Source: Spirochaetia bacterium
GTDB lineage: Bacteria; Spirochaetota; Spirochaetia; Treponematales; Breznakiellaceae
Direction: 5' to 3'
Assembly (NCBI GenBank): GCA_026002045.1
Contig: BOAV01000009.1
Location: forward strand, 1-42,333
DNA length: 42,333 bases
Position numbers and translations under genes: made by a program. Below, in pieces: positions 22,927 through 30,565 of the stretch. Positions within the stretch are counted from its first letter, which is position 1. Each line of letters starts with the position of its first letter. The notes beneath the pieces were generated by a model, which saw only the letters and a program-made list of their open reading frames with translations, was not told the DNA's origin and did not search any database.

Positions 22927-24276
22927 TTATTTTTTGCTCCTAAGATAATCCTGAGCGGCCTTTTGCACTTCCGCAACCGCCTGGGTTACCGTAAATTCAC
23001 CGGAAACTATTCCGGGCATGGCGGTCTGCTTGATGGCAAGGTCCACGCTGGGCACGGCATAGGAATCCATGGAATACATATAAACAGGGGCTTCGACATA
23101 AGCGTCCACGCACTGATTAAAGATCTTCATGGTCTTGGTACGATCGTAGTCGGTGACGCCGGCATACACCCGGGACCCGGTTTCCTGGAGCTTTGCATTG
23201 TAAACCGGGTCGCAATAGGCTTTGGCAAACCGTACCACCGCATCCTTGACACGATCATCCAGGCCCACCGGGATCATGAGTCCCCAAATGTTTCCGCCGA
23301 TATGGATGGAGGGATCCCCGTCAGGGGCATCGGTAAAGGCCGGCCAATCGATCCGCTCAAGTTTGTTGATAAATTCTTTGCCCCCGGCGGTTTCAAAGTT
23401 GGCTCCCTTCCAGGCGCCCTCATAGTACATGGCGGCTTCGCCCCGGGCAAAGGCCTGATCAGCTTCGGTAGAACTCATACCCAGAACACCCCGGGGATAA
23501 AGTCCGGCGTCAACCAGCTGCTTAAATTTTGTCATGGCGGTAACAAAACCGTATTGGGGATTATCCCACTGATCCATGGCGTTGCCGCCGGTCAGCGCAT
23601 CGGTCTTGGCCTTCCCGGCAACCCGGGCCATCAGGGCCGACGCAAGCCATGCAAAGCGGATATCCTTTCCGCCGGTAACCATCAGGGTGATCCCTGCGGC
23701 CTTGGCCTTTTTGGTGAGATCCAGAAGATCATCAAAGGTCTTGGGCGGCTGCCAGCCGTATTTTTTGAAAATCTCGGTGTTGTAATAGAAGCCGTCGATA
23801 CTTGCCTCGGTGGGCATCATCATAATCCGGCCATCCCGGTAGGCCATGGAATCTATGTTCTTCTTGAGGAACCATTTACTGAATTCAGGATTCGCCTGTA
23901 TGATGGGACGCCAATCCTCAATTTTATTATCCCTCATAAATTCATTGGCATAACTGGTAATACAACAGCTTATCTCCGGGGGATTTCCCGCGGCCATTTC
24001 TACCGTTATCTTGGTACGCAGATCCGCTGACGGCAAAAGGTCGGCCTGGACTTTGATATCCGGATTGTCCTTTTGGAATTTTTCCAGCATGGCATTAAAG
24101 AGTTCGTTGATGGGCCCCCCTACGGTTTCCGTACCCATGTACCGAATTTCCACCGGCTTTTGACCGCCCGTTGCGGCCTTTTCACCACCGCCCCCCGCAA
24201 AGACATTCCCCGTAATACCGGTCATAAGGACCGCCGCCAAAAACAGGGAAACTAAAAACACGCCGATTTTTTTCAT
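22927..24276 (-). CDS. Extracellular sugar-binding protein of a CUT1 ABC importer
   Basis: 449 residues, a family 1 extracellular solute-binding protein. The signal peptide is about 1-27, ending NVFA before GGGGEKAA. No lipobox Cys is visible, so a soluble periplasmic protein is likely. Segments such as FQKDNPDIKVQADLLPSADLRTKITVEMAAGNPPE and the ARGEAAMYYEGAW region are typical. The ATG overlaps the stop of the apiosidase-like gene by four bases (ATGA). Its ligand should be the substrate processed by the rest of the operon and is unknown. Confidence 0.92.
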   Translation of the reverse strand: MKKIGVFLVSLFLAAVLMTGITGNVFAGGGGEKAATGGQKPVEIRYMGTETVGGPINELFNAMLEKFQKDNPDIKVQADLLPSADLRTKITVEMAAGNPPEISCCITSYANEFMRDNKIEDWRPIIQANPEFSKWFLKKNIDSMAYRDGRIMMMPTEASIDGFYYNTEIFKKYGWQPPKTFDDLLDLTKKAKAAGITLMVTGGKDIRFAWLASALMARVAGKAKTDALTGGNAMDQWDNPQYGFVTAMTKFKQLVDAGLYPRGVLGMSSTEADQAFARGEAAMYYEGAWKGANFETAGGKEFINKLERIDWPAFTDAPDGDPSIHIGGNIWGLMIPVGLDDRVKDAVVRFAKAYCDPVYNAKLQETGSRVYAGVTDYDRTKTMKIFNQCVDAYVEAPVYMYSMDSYAVPSVDLAIKQTAMPGIVSGEFTVTQAVAEVQKAAQDYLRSKK

Positions 24277-26003
24277 TGATTTTCCTCCTGAATGAATTTA
24301 ATCCCGACATCTTCCCTCGGCGACGCCAAGGGGATAACCGCCCTGCCCACACCATCGGTGACCAATATCCCGGTTTCGCCTGCCCAGTGTCCTTTTTCAG
24401 GATCAAACCAGGAATAGCGGTAACGGGTATTCGGTAAAAACCCCCGAATCGTTGGGGGAGGACAGTCTTTCTCCAGATACATAAGGGCGTAATCTTTTTT
24501 CGCAGTAATCATGCAAAAAGCCCAGCCGCGGTAACCCATGGGGCCGCCCGCCTTGTTCGGCGTTACCAGTTCACTGTCAGGCATCAGTTCTTTGTACCGG
24601 TCACCCTCGGAAAAAATAAAATTCTTAAGCAGCGGCGCCTCTGCGCCGGATTTCAATTTTATGGCATCGGTAATTTTATAGACCGCTTCTTTTTCCACAT
24701 CGGCGCTCCACAATCCCTGGGCGCCGTAAATGAATCCCCCCAGGGCGCCTGAGAGCAGGCTGCCGTAGAGCCCCGCCCGGCAGTTCAGTTCCGCCTCATG
24801 GGAATCCAGGGGCGGATTGTCATCGGGAAATCCCGGATAGTAGGGCTCCCCTGCGATGGCAGGCCGGGGAGGATCGCTGCGGTAAATGTCCGTTAAATAC
24901 CAGTGGTGATCGTGTTCACGCCAGTTGCCGGTCTGGTGAAAGGTAAGCCAGGGGGCCTCTTCGCTCCCGCCGAAGTTGACCAGGGTTGAGGGGGACGCAT
25001 TGGTTCCCAGAAGGGTTCCAAAGGGCGGCGGCCCGTATTGTTTGAGCCAATTGTTAATGGGTTCGTTAAATTCCCGGGAAGGAATGGAACAGGCCGGCCA
25101 GTCAAAATGAATGGGCGAAAGCAGGCAGAAATGGGCCTGATAACGGGCAAACACATACTGAATATACCGGGTATAGGTTTCGGGCCATCCGCCGTACTTT
25201 TTCCACACCGTTGAAATATCCCGGCGGGCAACCTCAATAAAACTCAAAATCCCGTGGTTGTGGAGGTAATCAACTTTTTTGTCCATGTGGCGGAAGTATT
25301 CAGGGTTGATGCGGTTAAAATCGGGAACCACCTTTTCATAACCCTTGACGTTTCCGGGAAAAAGAAAGGGCCGCCCGCCCTCGTTGTGCATATCCTTGGC
25401 GGATTCGGTTCCGGCCTGTTTCCAGGCGGAACGGGCCCAGACACCGCTTTCAATTTCAATCTCCGGGGGCAGAGCGTCATTGGCCCAGGTAGGGTGTCCC
25501 GCCAGCATGGCGATGGTATTGTAGCCCTGGGCCGCGCGGAATTTTACCAGGTCCTTAAAATAGCCATCTTCCAAGGGACGCGCCCTTTCATCGTCGCTCC
25601 ATTTAAAACGAAATGTGGGCGCCGCCCACCAGGTATCGCCGACCATGAAAAAACTTTTACCGTCGGGGTGAACAAAACTGTGACCCTTCCTGTCCGGCCT
25701 GAGTATGCCCCGGCGGGAAATGTTTTCCTGTTTCTCTTCTTCCGTCCAGGGAAGGGCGGTAAAGCTGCCGGTCTTGCCGCAAAGCCCCCTGTCCTGCCGG
25801 GAAGCGCCGCTGGTATAGGTCCAACTGCCCTTTTCAGTGGCGGTAAACCGTATCTTAAAAACGCTTCCCCCATCCCAGAAACCAAAAACCCGTTTCTCAA
25901 AGCCGGGCCCCTTCAGATCAATCCAGACATCAATATCCCGGTAGGGATTTTCGTATTTCTCAGCGGCGTTGAGGCTTAGCTCCTGAACTTCCCAGACCTT
26001 CAT
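24273..26003 (-). CDS. Apiosidase-like glycosidase (DUF5060 + DUF4038, GH140-related)
   Basis: 576 residues from the ATG at 26003 (MKVWEVQE); the TTG-started extension has no support, and no strong ribosome site is seen. An N-terminal beta-sandwich (about 1-90: NPYRDIDVWIDLKGPGF, VFGFWDGG, GSWTYTSGA) matches DUF5060. A DUF4038 barrel follows, with the hallmark PDGKSFFMVGDTWW (113-126). Likely catalytic acids are Asp301 (SPIHFDWP) and Glu386 (AIAGEPYY), by analogy with GH140 apiosidases; this assignment is inferred. There is no signal peptide, so it acts inside the cell. It precedes the importer genes with a four-base overlap, so it presumably releases a branched sugar or aglycone from the imported molecule. 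Confidence 0.8.
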   Translation of the reverse strand: MKVWEVQELSLNAAEKYENPYRDIDVWIDLKGPGFEKRVFGFWDGGSVFKIRFTATEKGSWTYTSGASRQDRGLCGKTGSFTALPWTEEEKQENISRRGILRPDRKGHSFVHPDGKSFFMVGDTWWAAPTFRFKWSDDERARPLEDGYFKDLVKFRAAQGYNTIAMLAGHPTWANDALPPEIEIESGVWARSAWKQAGTESAKDMHNEGGRPFLFPGNVKGYEKVVPDFNRINPEYFRHMDKKVDYLHNHGILSFIEVARRDISTVWKKYGGWPETYTRYIQYVFARYQAHFCLLSPIHFDWPACSIPSREFNEPINNWLKQYGPPPFGTLLGTNASPSTLVNFGGSEEAPWLTFHQTGNWREHDHHWYLTDIYRSDPPRPAIAGEPYYPGFPDDNPPLDSHEAELNCRAGLYGSLLSGALGGFIYGAQGLWSADVEKEAVYKITDAIKLKSGAEAPLLKNFIFSEGDRYKELMPDSELVTPNKAGGPMGYRGWAFCMITAKKDYALMYLEKDCPPPTIRGFLPNTRYRYSWFDPEKGHWAGETGILVTDGVGRAVIPLASPREDVGIKFIQEENQ

Positions 26004-26082
26004 TTTTAGATGGTACAATGGTTTTTCCAATACTAAAACGGAAAATTTTAATATTTATGGGAATTTTTTAATGAGTGTGTTT

Positions 26083-27723
26083 TTATATATGCCGGGTCAT
26101 ATATTCCTTGGGGCTAAGGCCGGTGATTTTATGGAAGGTTTTACTGAAATACCCCGTATCCTCGTAACCGACCATTTCAGAAACCTCCCCAATGCGGTAT
26201 TGCCCCGATCGGATCAGCTTTTTCGCCTCCGCCATTTTTACCCCCGTCACATATTCCACAAAACCAAGGCCGGTACAGCGTTTAAAGAGGGAACTCAGGT
26301 AACCTGAGCTCAAGCCCAGGTGTTCCGCCGCTTCATTAAGTCCGATGGGTTTACTAAAGTTCTTCGCCACATAGTTTTTGACCTCCGCCGCCATCATATC
26401 GTCATGGGACCTTTCCTGAATCGAAAGGCGCCAGTCAAGGATGGAAGCCTCAAAGGTCTTGAGCCATTCCCGCAGACCCTCAAGGGTTTCAATCTTTCCG
26501 ATTACTTCGTACTGGTTATCGGTAAAGGGACTTTTCCCCGTATTGCTGCTGGCAAAAACGGAAAAGGCGGCGCTCACCAAGGAAAAGCACAGGTTAAAGG
26601 CTTCGGTTTTGGAAATTCGCGGAGCAGGGGGCGGAACACTACCGCTATTAACCGGATCACTGTTCAGCGGGTTCCTGATCAGGGCCCGTACCGGCGGGGC
26701 CAGGATGCCATGCATATCCTTGAATATCCCCTTAAGATCTTCGCTGCGGCGCAGTTCCAGGGCCTTCCGAAAGGGATCCTCCCAGTCAAAAATAGCGGCG
26801 CTGCCGGCGGCTTCCCCCCGTACTTCGGAGGACCGGATTATGGTTCCGTATCCCCGGTAAAAAACCTCATCCGTCGCCTTGACGGCGTCTATCATAATCC
26901 GGGAGATATCCTGTATGCCGCCCTCAAAAGAAGAAATACCCACCGCGGCGTTCAGGTTAAGGTACTGTTTTAACATATTGATAATAATGCCGCCCATTTC
27001 GGTTATCCTGTTTTTTCCTTCCACGGGACTGTACACAAAGAGGCAAAGTCCGGTGTCCTCCAGAAAGGATATACCCGCAAAGTACTGCCTGGTAATATTG
27101 TTAATGGTACTGTGGGCCGCCATCTCAATGGTACGGCGATCCCCTTCGCCGAGGGAAAGGCCCTTGTCGGGCAGGGAAAACCGTACGGCAATACAGGAAA
27201 GCCTATCCTTATCGATCTTCGGATTCGCCAGCTTCAGGGTATCTGCCAAATCATCCTCAAGATAATAACCGGCCAGAACCCGGCGCAGGGCGACCGCCAC
27301 CCGTGAATAGGGGGAAATTTCCCGTTCCTGTACGGAGTTGTTTTCATAGAGGATTATCCGCTTCTGGTTTTCCAGGGTCTTCTTCAAAATATCAGGGGAA
27401 AGTTCCAGCTTTAAAAGATAATCGGTAATTCCATAATCCATGGCGGTTTTTAAAAGCCCGAATTCCTCATAGCTTGAAAGTATCACATACCGGCTTTTGT
27501 CATATTCTTTCCGGGCGCTGCGGATCATCTCAAGCCCGTCCATAACGGGCATTTTAATATCCGTAATGACGATATCCGGCTTGTCCCGGAGTATCAGTTC
27601 CAGACCCTTTTCCCCGTTTTCGGCCTCCCCCAAAATCCGGTAGCCTTCCTTTTCCCAATCAATAACGGATTTTAAATTCGTCCGGACTATGGCGTCATCG
27701 TCAATAATAACTATCCCCAGCAT
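26083..27723 (-). CDS. Response regulator with AraC-type output (YesN-like)
   Basis: 546 residues. The receiver domain (1-120) has acidic residues at 8-10, phospho-acceptor Asp55 in IVITDIKMPVMDG, and a conserved Ser/Lys region later. A long central linker is followed by a C-terminal AraC HTH pair (about 440-545): LNEAAEHLGLSSGYLSSLFK and IGEVSEMVGYEDTGYFSKTF, ending in LSPKEYMTRHI. It is phosphorylated by the YesM-like kinase whose stop codon abuts its start. It probably activates the importer and catabolic operon that begins 79 bases downstream, possibly from a promoter in that gap. Confidence 0.9.
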   Translation of the reverse strand: MLGIVIIDDDAIVRTNLKSVIDWEKEGYRILGEAENGEKGLELILRDKPDIVITDIKMPVMDGLEMIRSARKEYDKSRYVILSSYEEFGLLKTAMDYGITDYLLKLELSPDILKKTLENQKRIILYENNSVQEREISPYSRVAVALRRVLAGYYLEDDLADTLKLANPKIDKDRLSCIAVRFSLPDKGLSLGEGDRRTIEMAAHSTINNITRQYFAGISFLEDTGLCLFVYSPVEGKNRITEMGGIIINMLKQYLNLNAAVGISSFEGGIQDISRIMIDAVKATDEVFYRGYGTIIRSSEVRGEAAGSAAIFDWEDPFRKALELRRSEDLKGIFKDMHGILAPPVRALIRNPLNSDPVNSGSVPPPAPRISKTEAFNLCFSLVSAAFSVFASSNTGKSPFTDNQYEVIGKIETLEGLREWLKTFEASILDWRLSIQERSHDDMMAAEVKNYVAKNFSKPIGLNEAAEHLGLSSGYLSSLFKRCTGLGFVEYVTGVKMAEAKKLIRSGQYRIGEVSEMVGYEDTGYFSKTFHKITGLSPKEYMTRHI

Positions 27724-29496
27724 TTACATTTCCTTTTTGGGGAACCGGACATAAACCCTGGTATACTCCCCTTCCCTGCTTTCCAGCGAAAGACCACCGC
27801 AGCCGAAAAAAAGTTTTATCCGTTTGTCCACATTGATAAGCCCCACATGGGAAATGTCTTTCCCCTGATCCTGTTCGCCGCTCAGGAGGGTTTTTATTTT
27901 TTCCTCCGGAATCCCCGCTCCGTTATCCTCCAGCAGGATGATCACATCCTCCCCTTCGGAGCGTATTGAAACAGTAATGTTACCAACCCGGTCAACCCGG
28001 TCCAATCCGTGGGAGACCGCATTCTCCGCGAGGGGCTGCAGGGTAAACCGGGGGATCAGGCAGTTCTGCAAATCTTCGCTTTCAATATCGTACTGCACCA
28101 CCAGTAAACCATTTCGCCGTATCCTCTGAATATACAGGTATTTATCCAGCAGTTCCAGTTCCCGCCGTATGGGTATCTGTTCGGCGGTACCCTTGGAAAT
28201 TTCTTTGAGCAAAGTTCCCAGGGAACTCGCCATGGAAGATATCCCTTCGATCTTCTGAATATCCGCCATCATCTTGATGGAATTGAGTACATTATAGATA
28301 AAATGGGGGTTTATCTGGTTCAAAAGCACCCGGTATTCAAGCTGGGATTTTTCATGCTCCCGCCGGATAAGTTCCTCCATGAGCGCGCCTATGCGTCCGG
28401 CCATTTCATTTACCCCCCGGCCTATCTGCCCCATTTCATCATCCCCGGTAATTGAATCATCCTGCGCAAAAATACCGGTGGAAACTTCCCTGAGCCTGCC
28501 CAGAATGGCGCCCAGCGGTTTGGTAAGACGGTTCGACAGATAGGAGGTCAGGATAAAAAACATGATCACCGTCAACAAAAAAATTATCACCAGCATTATC
28601 AGAACAAAATTGGCCTGCCTGTCCAGGCCGCGCAATGAATGCAAGAGCAGCATGGTCATTCCCGAGCGGCCGGATTTTCTGAGGGTAATGGAATAATGTC
28701 TGCCCCCCAGCGTGACAAAGGAACTGCCCTCAGGGGAACGGCCGACTTTCTGTATCAATTCCTCGTCCAGGGCGCCGCCCGTCATGTTCTGATCCTGATG
28801 AAACACGATCCGGTAATTCTCATCAAAGAGGATGATGCTCCGGTTCTCGTCCATGTGGTAGTCTTCAAACACATCGCTTATTAGGGCCGGATTAAAGGCA
28901 AGGGTATACCAGCCGATCTTTTCCCGTGTGTCCGCAAAAATAACCGGCCGGGTAACAGGAATGATATATCCGCTGGTTTGATAAACAGCAGGATTTTTGA
29001 ATATTCCGGGCCATACCACTTTCCCGTTCGCCGCAATTCCAATGCTATGCCAGTCATAGGATTCCAGATCCCCAACCCAGTCGGCATCGGGGTTGGAAGA
29101 TTTTAAGGTGATACCGTTGTCGCCCCGGATATATAAAAAAACCACATACTTTCCTATGGAACTGGAATTCAACTGGTCAATAATGGTACGCTGAATCGCC
29201 GGTATATCCCGATCAAACCGGCCCATATCTTCGGAATAATCCCGGATCAGCGCGGTTTCAACCCTCCGATTTACATAAATCCAGTCGGAAAGTTTCTCGC
29301 AGAGGATAAACTGCTTGTCCACATTGCCCATCAGATAGACAATATCGTTCTCGTCGGTTCTGACAAGGTTCTCCTCAAACATTCTGCGCTGGGTAAAAAA
29401 ATAGAGAAAACTGATGACAACGGACACACAGAAAACCACGATCATGAAGGACCAGGTTACCCGGGATTTAAGGGACCAGCTGTTCAGGCTTTTCAT
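27724..29496 (-). CDS. Sensor histidine kinase (YesM-like, LytS/His_kinase family)
   Basis: 590 residues from MKSLNSWSLK at 29496; the longer frame runs into the inverted repeat at 29547. Membrane helices lie at about 15-35 and 297-320 and flank an extracytoplasmic sensor domain. A HAMP-like segment (about 320-375) follows, then the His_kinase box LLNQINPHFIYNVLNS with phospho-accepting His398, and an HATPase domain with LAENAVSHGL and DNGAGIP. It phosphorylates the adjacent response regulator. The ribosome site before the chosen ATG is weak. It heads the 12.8-kb minus-strand run to the HMG-CoA reductase gene. Confidence 0.88.
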   Translation of the reverse strand: MKSLNSWSLKSRVTWSFMIVVFCVSVVISFLYFFTQRRMFEENLVRTDENDIVYLMGNVDKQFILCEKLSDWIYVNRRVETALIRDYSEDMGRFDRDIPAIQRTIIDQLNSSSIGKYVVFLYIRGDNGITLKSSNPDADWVGDLESYDWHSIGIAANGKVVWPGIFKNPAVYQTSGYIIPVTRPVIFADTREKIGWYTLAFNPALISDVFEDYHMDENRSIILFDENYRIVFHQDQNMTGGALDEELIQKVGRSPEGSSFVTLGGRHYSITLRKSGRSGMTMLLLHSLRGLDRQANFVLIMLVIIFLLTVIMFFILTSYLSNRLTKPLGAILGRLREVSTGIFAQDDSITGDDEMGQIGRGVNEMAGRIGALMEELIRREHEKSQLEYRVLLNQINPHFIYNVLNSIKMMADIQKIEGISSMASSLGTLLKEISKGTAEQIPIRRELELLDKYLYIQRIRRNGLLVVQYDIESEDLQNCLIPRFTLQPLAENAVSHGLDRVDRVGNITVSIRSEGEDVIILLEDNGAGIPEEKIKTLLSGEQDQGKDISHVGLINVDKRIKLFFGCGGLSLESREGEYTRVYVRFPKKEM

Positions 29497-29546
29497 ACTG
29501 GTTATTCTAAGCCTGAATTTCCAATTCCGGCAAGCTGACGGAATTT

Positions 29547-29661
29547 GAAGAAATTTAACCACGAACCACAACGAAGCGAACCTTCGGTTCGAACACGAAC
29601 ATTTTTGTACAATTTTGTGCTTTTTTCGTGGGGTTTGTGTCGTTCGTGGTTAAATTTCTTC
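29547..29661. repeat. Inverted repeat with perfect 20-bp arms, TTTAACCACGAAC type
   Basis: The 20 bases 29547-29566 are the exact reverse complement of 29642-29661. The interior contains a small hairpin (GAACCTTCGGTTC) and degenerate CACGAA units. The outer ends share TTTAACCACGAAC with the nested repeat at 1354-1630. It sits between the kinase start and the toxin-antitoxin genes and has no coding potential. Confidence 0.82.
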
Positions 29662-29682
29662 TGTCCGTGAGGGTCAGTGTGG

Positions 29683-29703
29683 AAGAACCCGCTTACGCGG
29701 GGG
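29683..29703 (+). repeat. Direct repeat flanking the toxin-antitoxin module, left copy
   Basis: A 21-base sequence beginning AAGAACCCGCTTACGCGG can form a small CCCGC/GCGGG hairpin. It recurs at 30400-30420 with one mismatch. The two copies bracket the RelB/YoeB pair, as expected if the module arrived as a unit or lies in a repeat-bounded island. Confidence 0.65.
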
Positions 29704-29784
29704 TATGTTGATTTTCGTCAATATTCGTACCTTGTATTGCTTTTTACGAAAAAATCATATATACCATAAATAGAGGTTTTTAAA

Positions 29785-30042
29785 ATGGCAAATCTAAATA
29801 TCCGGGTTGATGATACGCTCAAGGAACAAGCGGAAGCTGTTTTGGACTATATCGGAATGAGCCTTTCGACGGCGACCACCGTGTTCCTGAAACAGGTGGT
29901 TCATAGTAACGGTATGCCCTTTGAACTGCGGGCCGACCCCTTTTACTCCCCGGAAAATCAAGAGCGGTTACGGGCCGCCATAAAACGTATGGATGAAACC
30001 GGCGGAACTGTCCATGAATTGATAGAGGATGAGGATGATTAA
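29785..30042 (+). CDS. Antitoxin, RelB/DinJ family
   Basis: 85 residues. The N-terminal ribbon-helix-helix (MANLNIRVDDTLKEQAEAVLD, about 1-21, then GMSLSTATTVFLKQVV) is typical of RelB/DinJ antitoxins, which bind DNA as dimers. The acidic C-terminal region (about 55-85) would wrap and neutralise the toxin. The stop codon falls inside the toxin gene start region. The pair is probably autorepressed from a promoter in the repeat-rich upstream gap. Confidence 0.9.
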   Translation: MANLNIRVDDTLKEQAEAVLDYIGMSLSTATTVFLKQVVHSNGMPFELRADPFYSPENQERLRAAIKRMDETGGTVHELIEDEDD

Positions 30043-30298
30043 ATCCTGGGATGATGGGGCTTGGGAAGCCTATATCTACTGGCAGACCCAGGATAAAAAG
30101 ACCTTAAAACGGATTAATAGTCTCCTGAAAGATATTGATCGGCATCCCTATGAGGGGATCGGAAAGCCCGAACCGCTCAAGTACGAATATGCCGGCTGCT
30201 GGAGCCGCAGAATCGATGAATATAACCGTATAGTTTATCGCGTAAAGGATAACCGTCTTGAAATTATCCTCTGTGGTTCCCACTACCAGGATACATAA
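30035..30298 (+). CDS. yoeB: Toxin, YoeB/Txe family ribosome-dependent mRNA endonuclease
   Basis: 87 residues. With the ATG at 30035, the catalytic residues fall exactly at the E. coli YoeB positions Glu46, Arg65, His83 and Tyr84 (KPEPLK, NRIVY, GSHYQ). AGAGG sits six bases upstream. The ATG at 30029 would leave no room for a ribosome site. YoeB cleaves mRNA in the ribosomal A site when the antitoxin is degraded. The gene overlaps the antitoxin by eight bases, so translation is coupled. All key residues are present and the module looks intact. Confidence 0.93.
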   Translation: MIKSWDDGAWEAYIYWQTQDKKTLKRINSLLKDIDRHPYEGIGKPEPLKYEYAGCWSRRIDEYNRIVYRVKDNRLEIILCGSHYQDT

Positions 30299-30321
30299 GA
30301 ACCAATCCCCCAGGGGTTCCG

Positions 30322-30399
30322 GGACACGAAGGACACAAAGGAAAGAAAAGCCAGAAAGCTACTTTATCTTCCTCCTCTTCCTTCGTGCCCTTTGTGTCC
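30322..30399. repeat. Inverted repeat, GGACACGAAGGACACAAAGG type
   Basis: The 22 bases from 30322 (GGACACGAAGGACACAAAGG...) pair with 30378-30399 with few mismatches. Their units are those of the AACCAC-family repeats elsewhere in the window. It lies just after the toxin gene and could act as its transcript end. Confidence 0.72.
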
Positions 30400-30420
30400 A
30401 AGAACCCGCTTGCGCGGGGG
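30400..30420 (+). repeat. Direct repeat flanking the toxin-antitoxin module, right copy
   Basis: Begins AAGAACCCGCTTGCGCGG and matches 29683-29703 at 20 of 21 positions. It immediately follows the inverted repeat at 30322-30399. Confidence 0.65.
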
Positions 30421-30477
30421 AGAGCACGGACTTTTGCTTTGACTTCTTGCCTTTTGTCCGTGTGGTCCGTGAGGTCG

Positions 30478-30504
30478 ACTTTTCCACTCTTTGGGTGGAA
30501 AAGT
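30478..30504. repeat. Perfect 10-bp hairpin upstream of the ABC operon
   Basis: ACTTTTCCAC (30478-30487) pairs with GTGGAAAAGT (30495-30504) around a seven-base loop. It lies 27 bases before the -35 box of the downstream promoter. It could be an operator or the end of the repeat island. Confidence 0.5.
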
Positions 30505-30530
30505 GGTTAAATTCAGAATTCCTGAGGGTA

Positions 30531-30559
30531 TTAACAGACAAGCGGAAAAGTGGTATATT
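30531..30559 (+). promoter_or_regulatory. Sigma-70 promoter predicting a leaderless mRNA
   Basis: TTAACA (30531-30536) and TATATT (30554-30559) are separated by the ideal 17 bases. Transcription would begin at about 30566, which is the A of the ATG for the ABC ATPase gene. No Shine-Dalgarno sequence is present before that ATG, consistent with a leaderless message. Confidence 0.6.
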
Positions 30560-30565
30560 CATCTT

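Noticed and set aside
22885..24030. 381-codon open frame antisense to the binding-protein gene
   Set aside because: It mirrors a clear solute-binding protein with signal peptide and ribosome site on the other strand; its own translation is Gly/His-rich with no recognisable domain.
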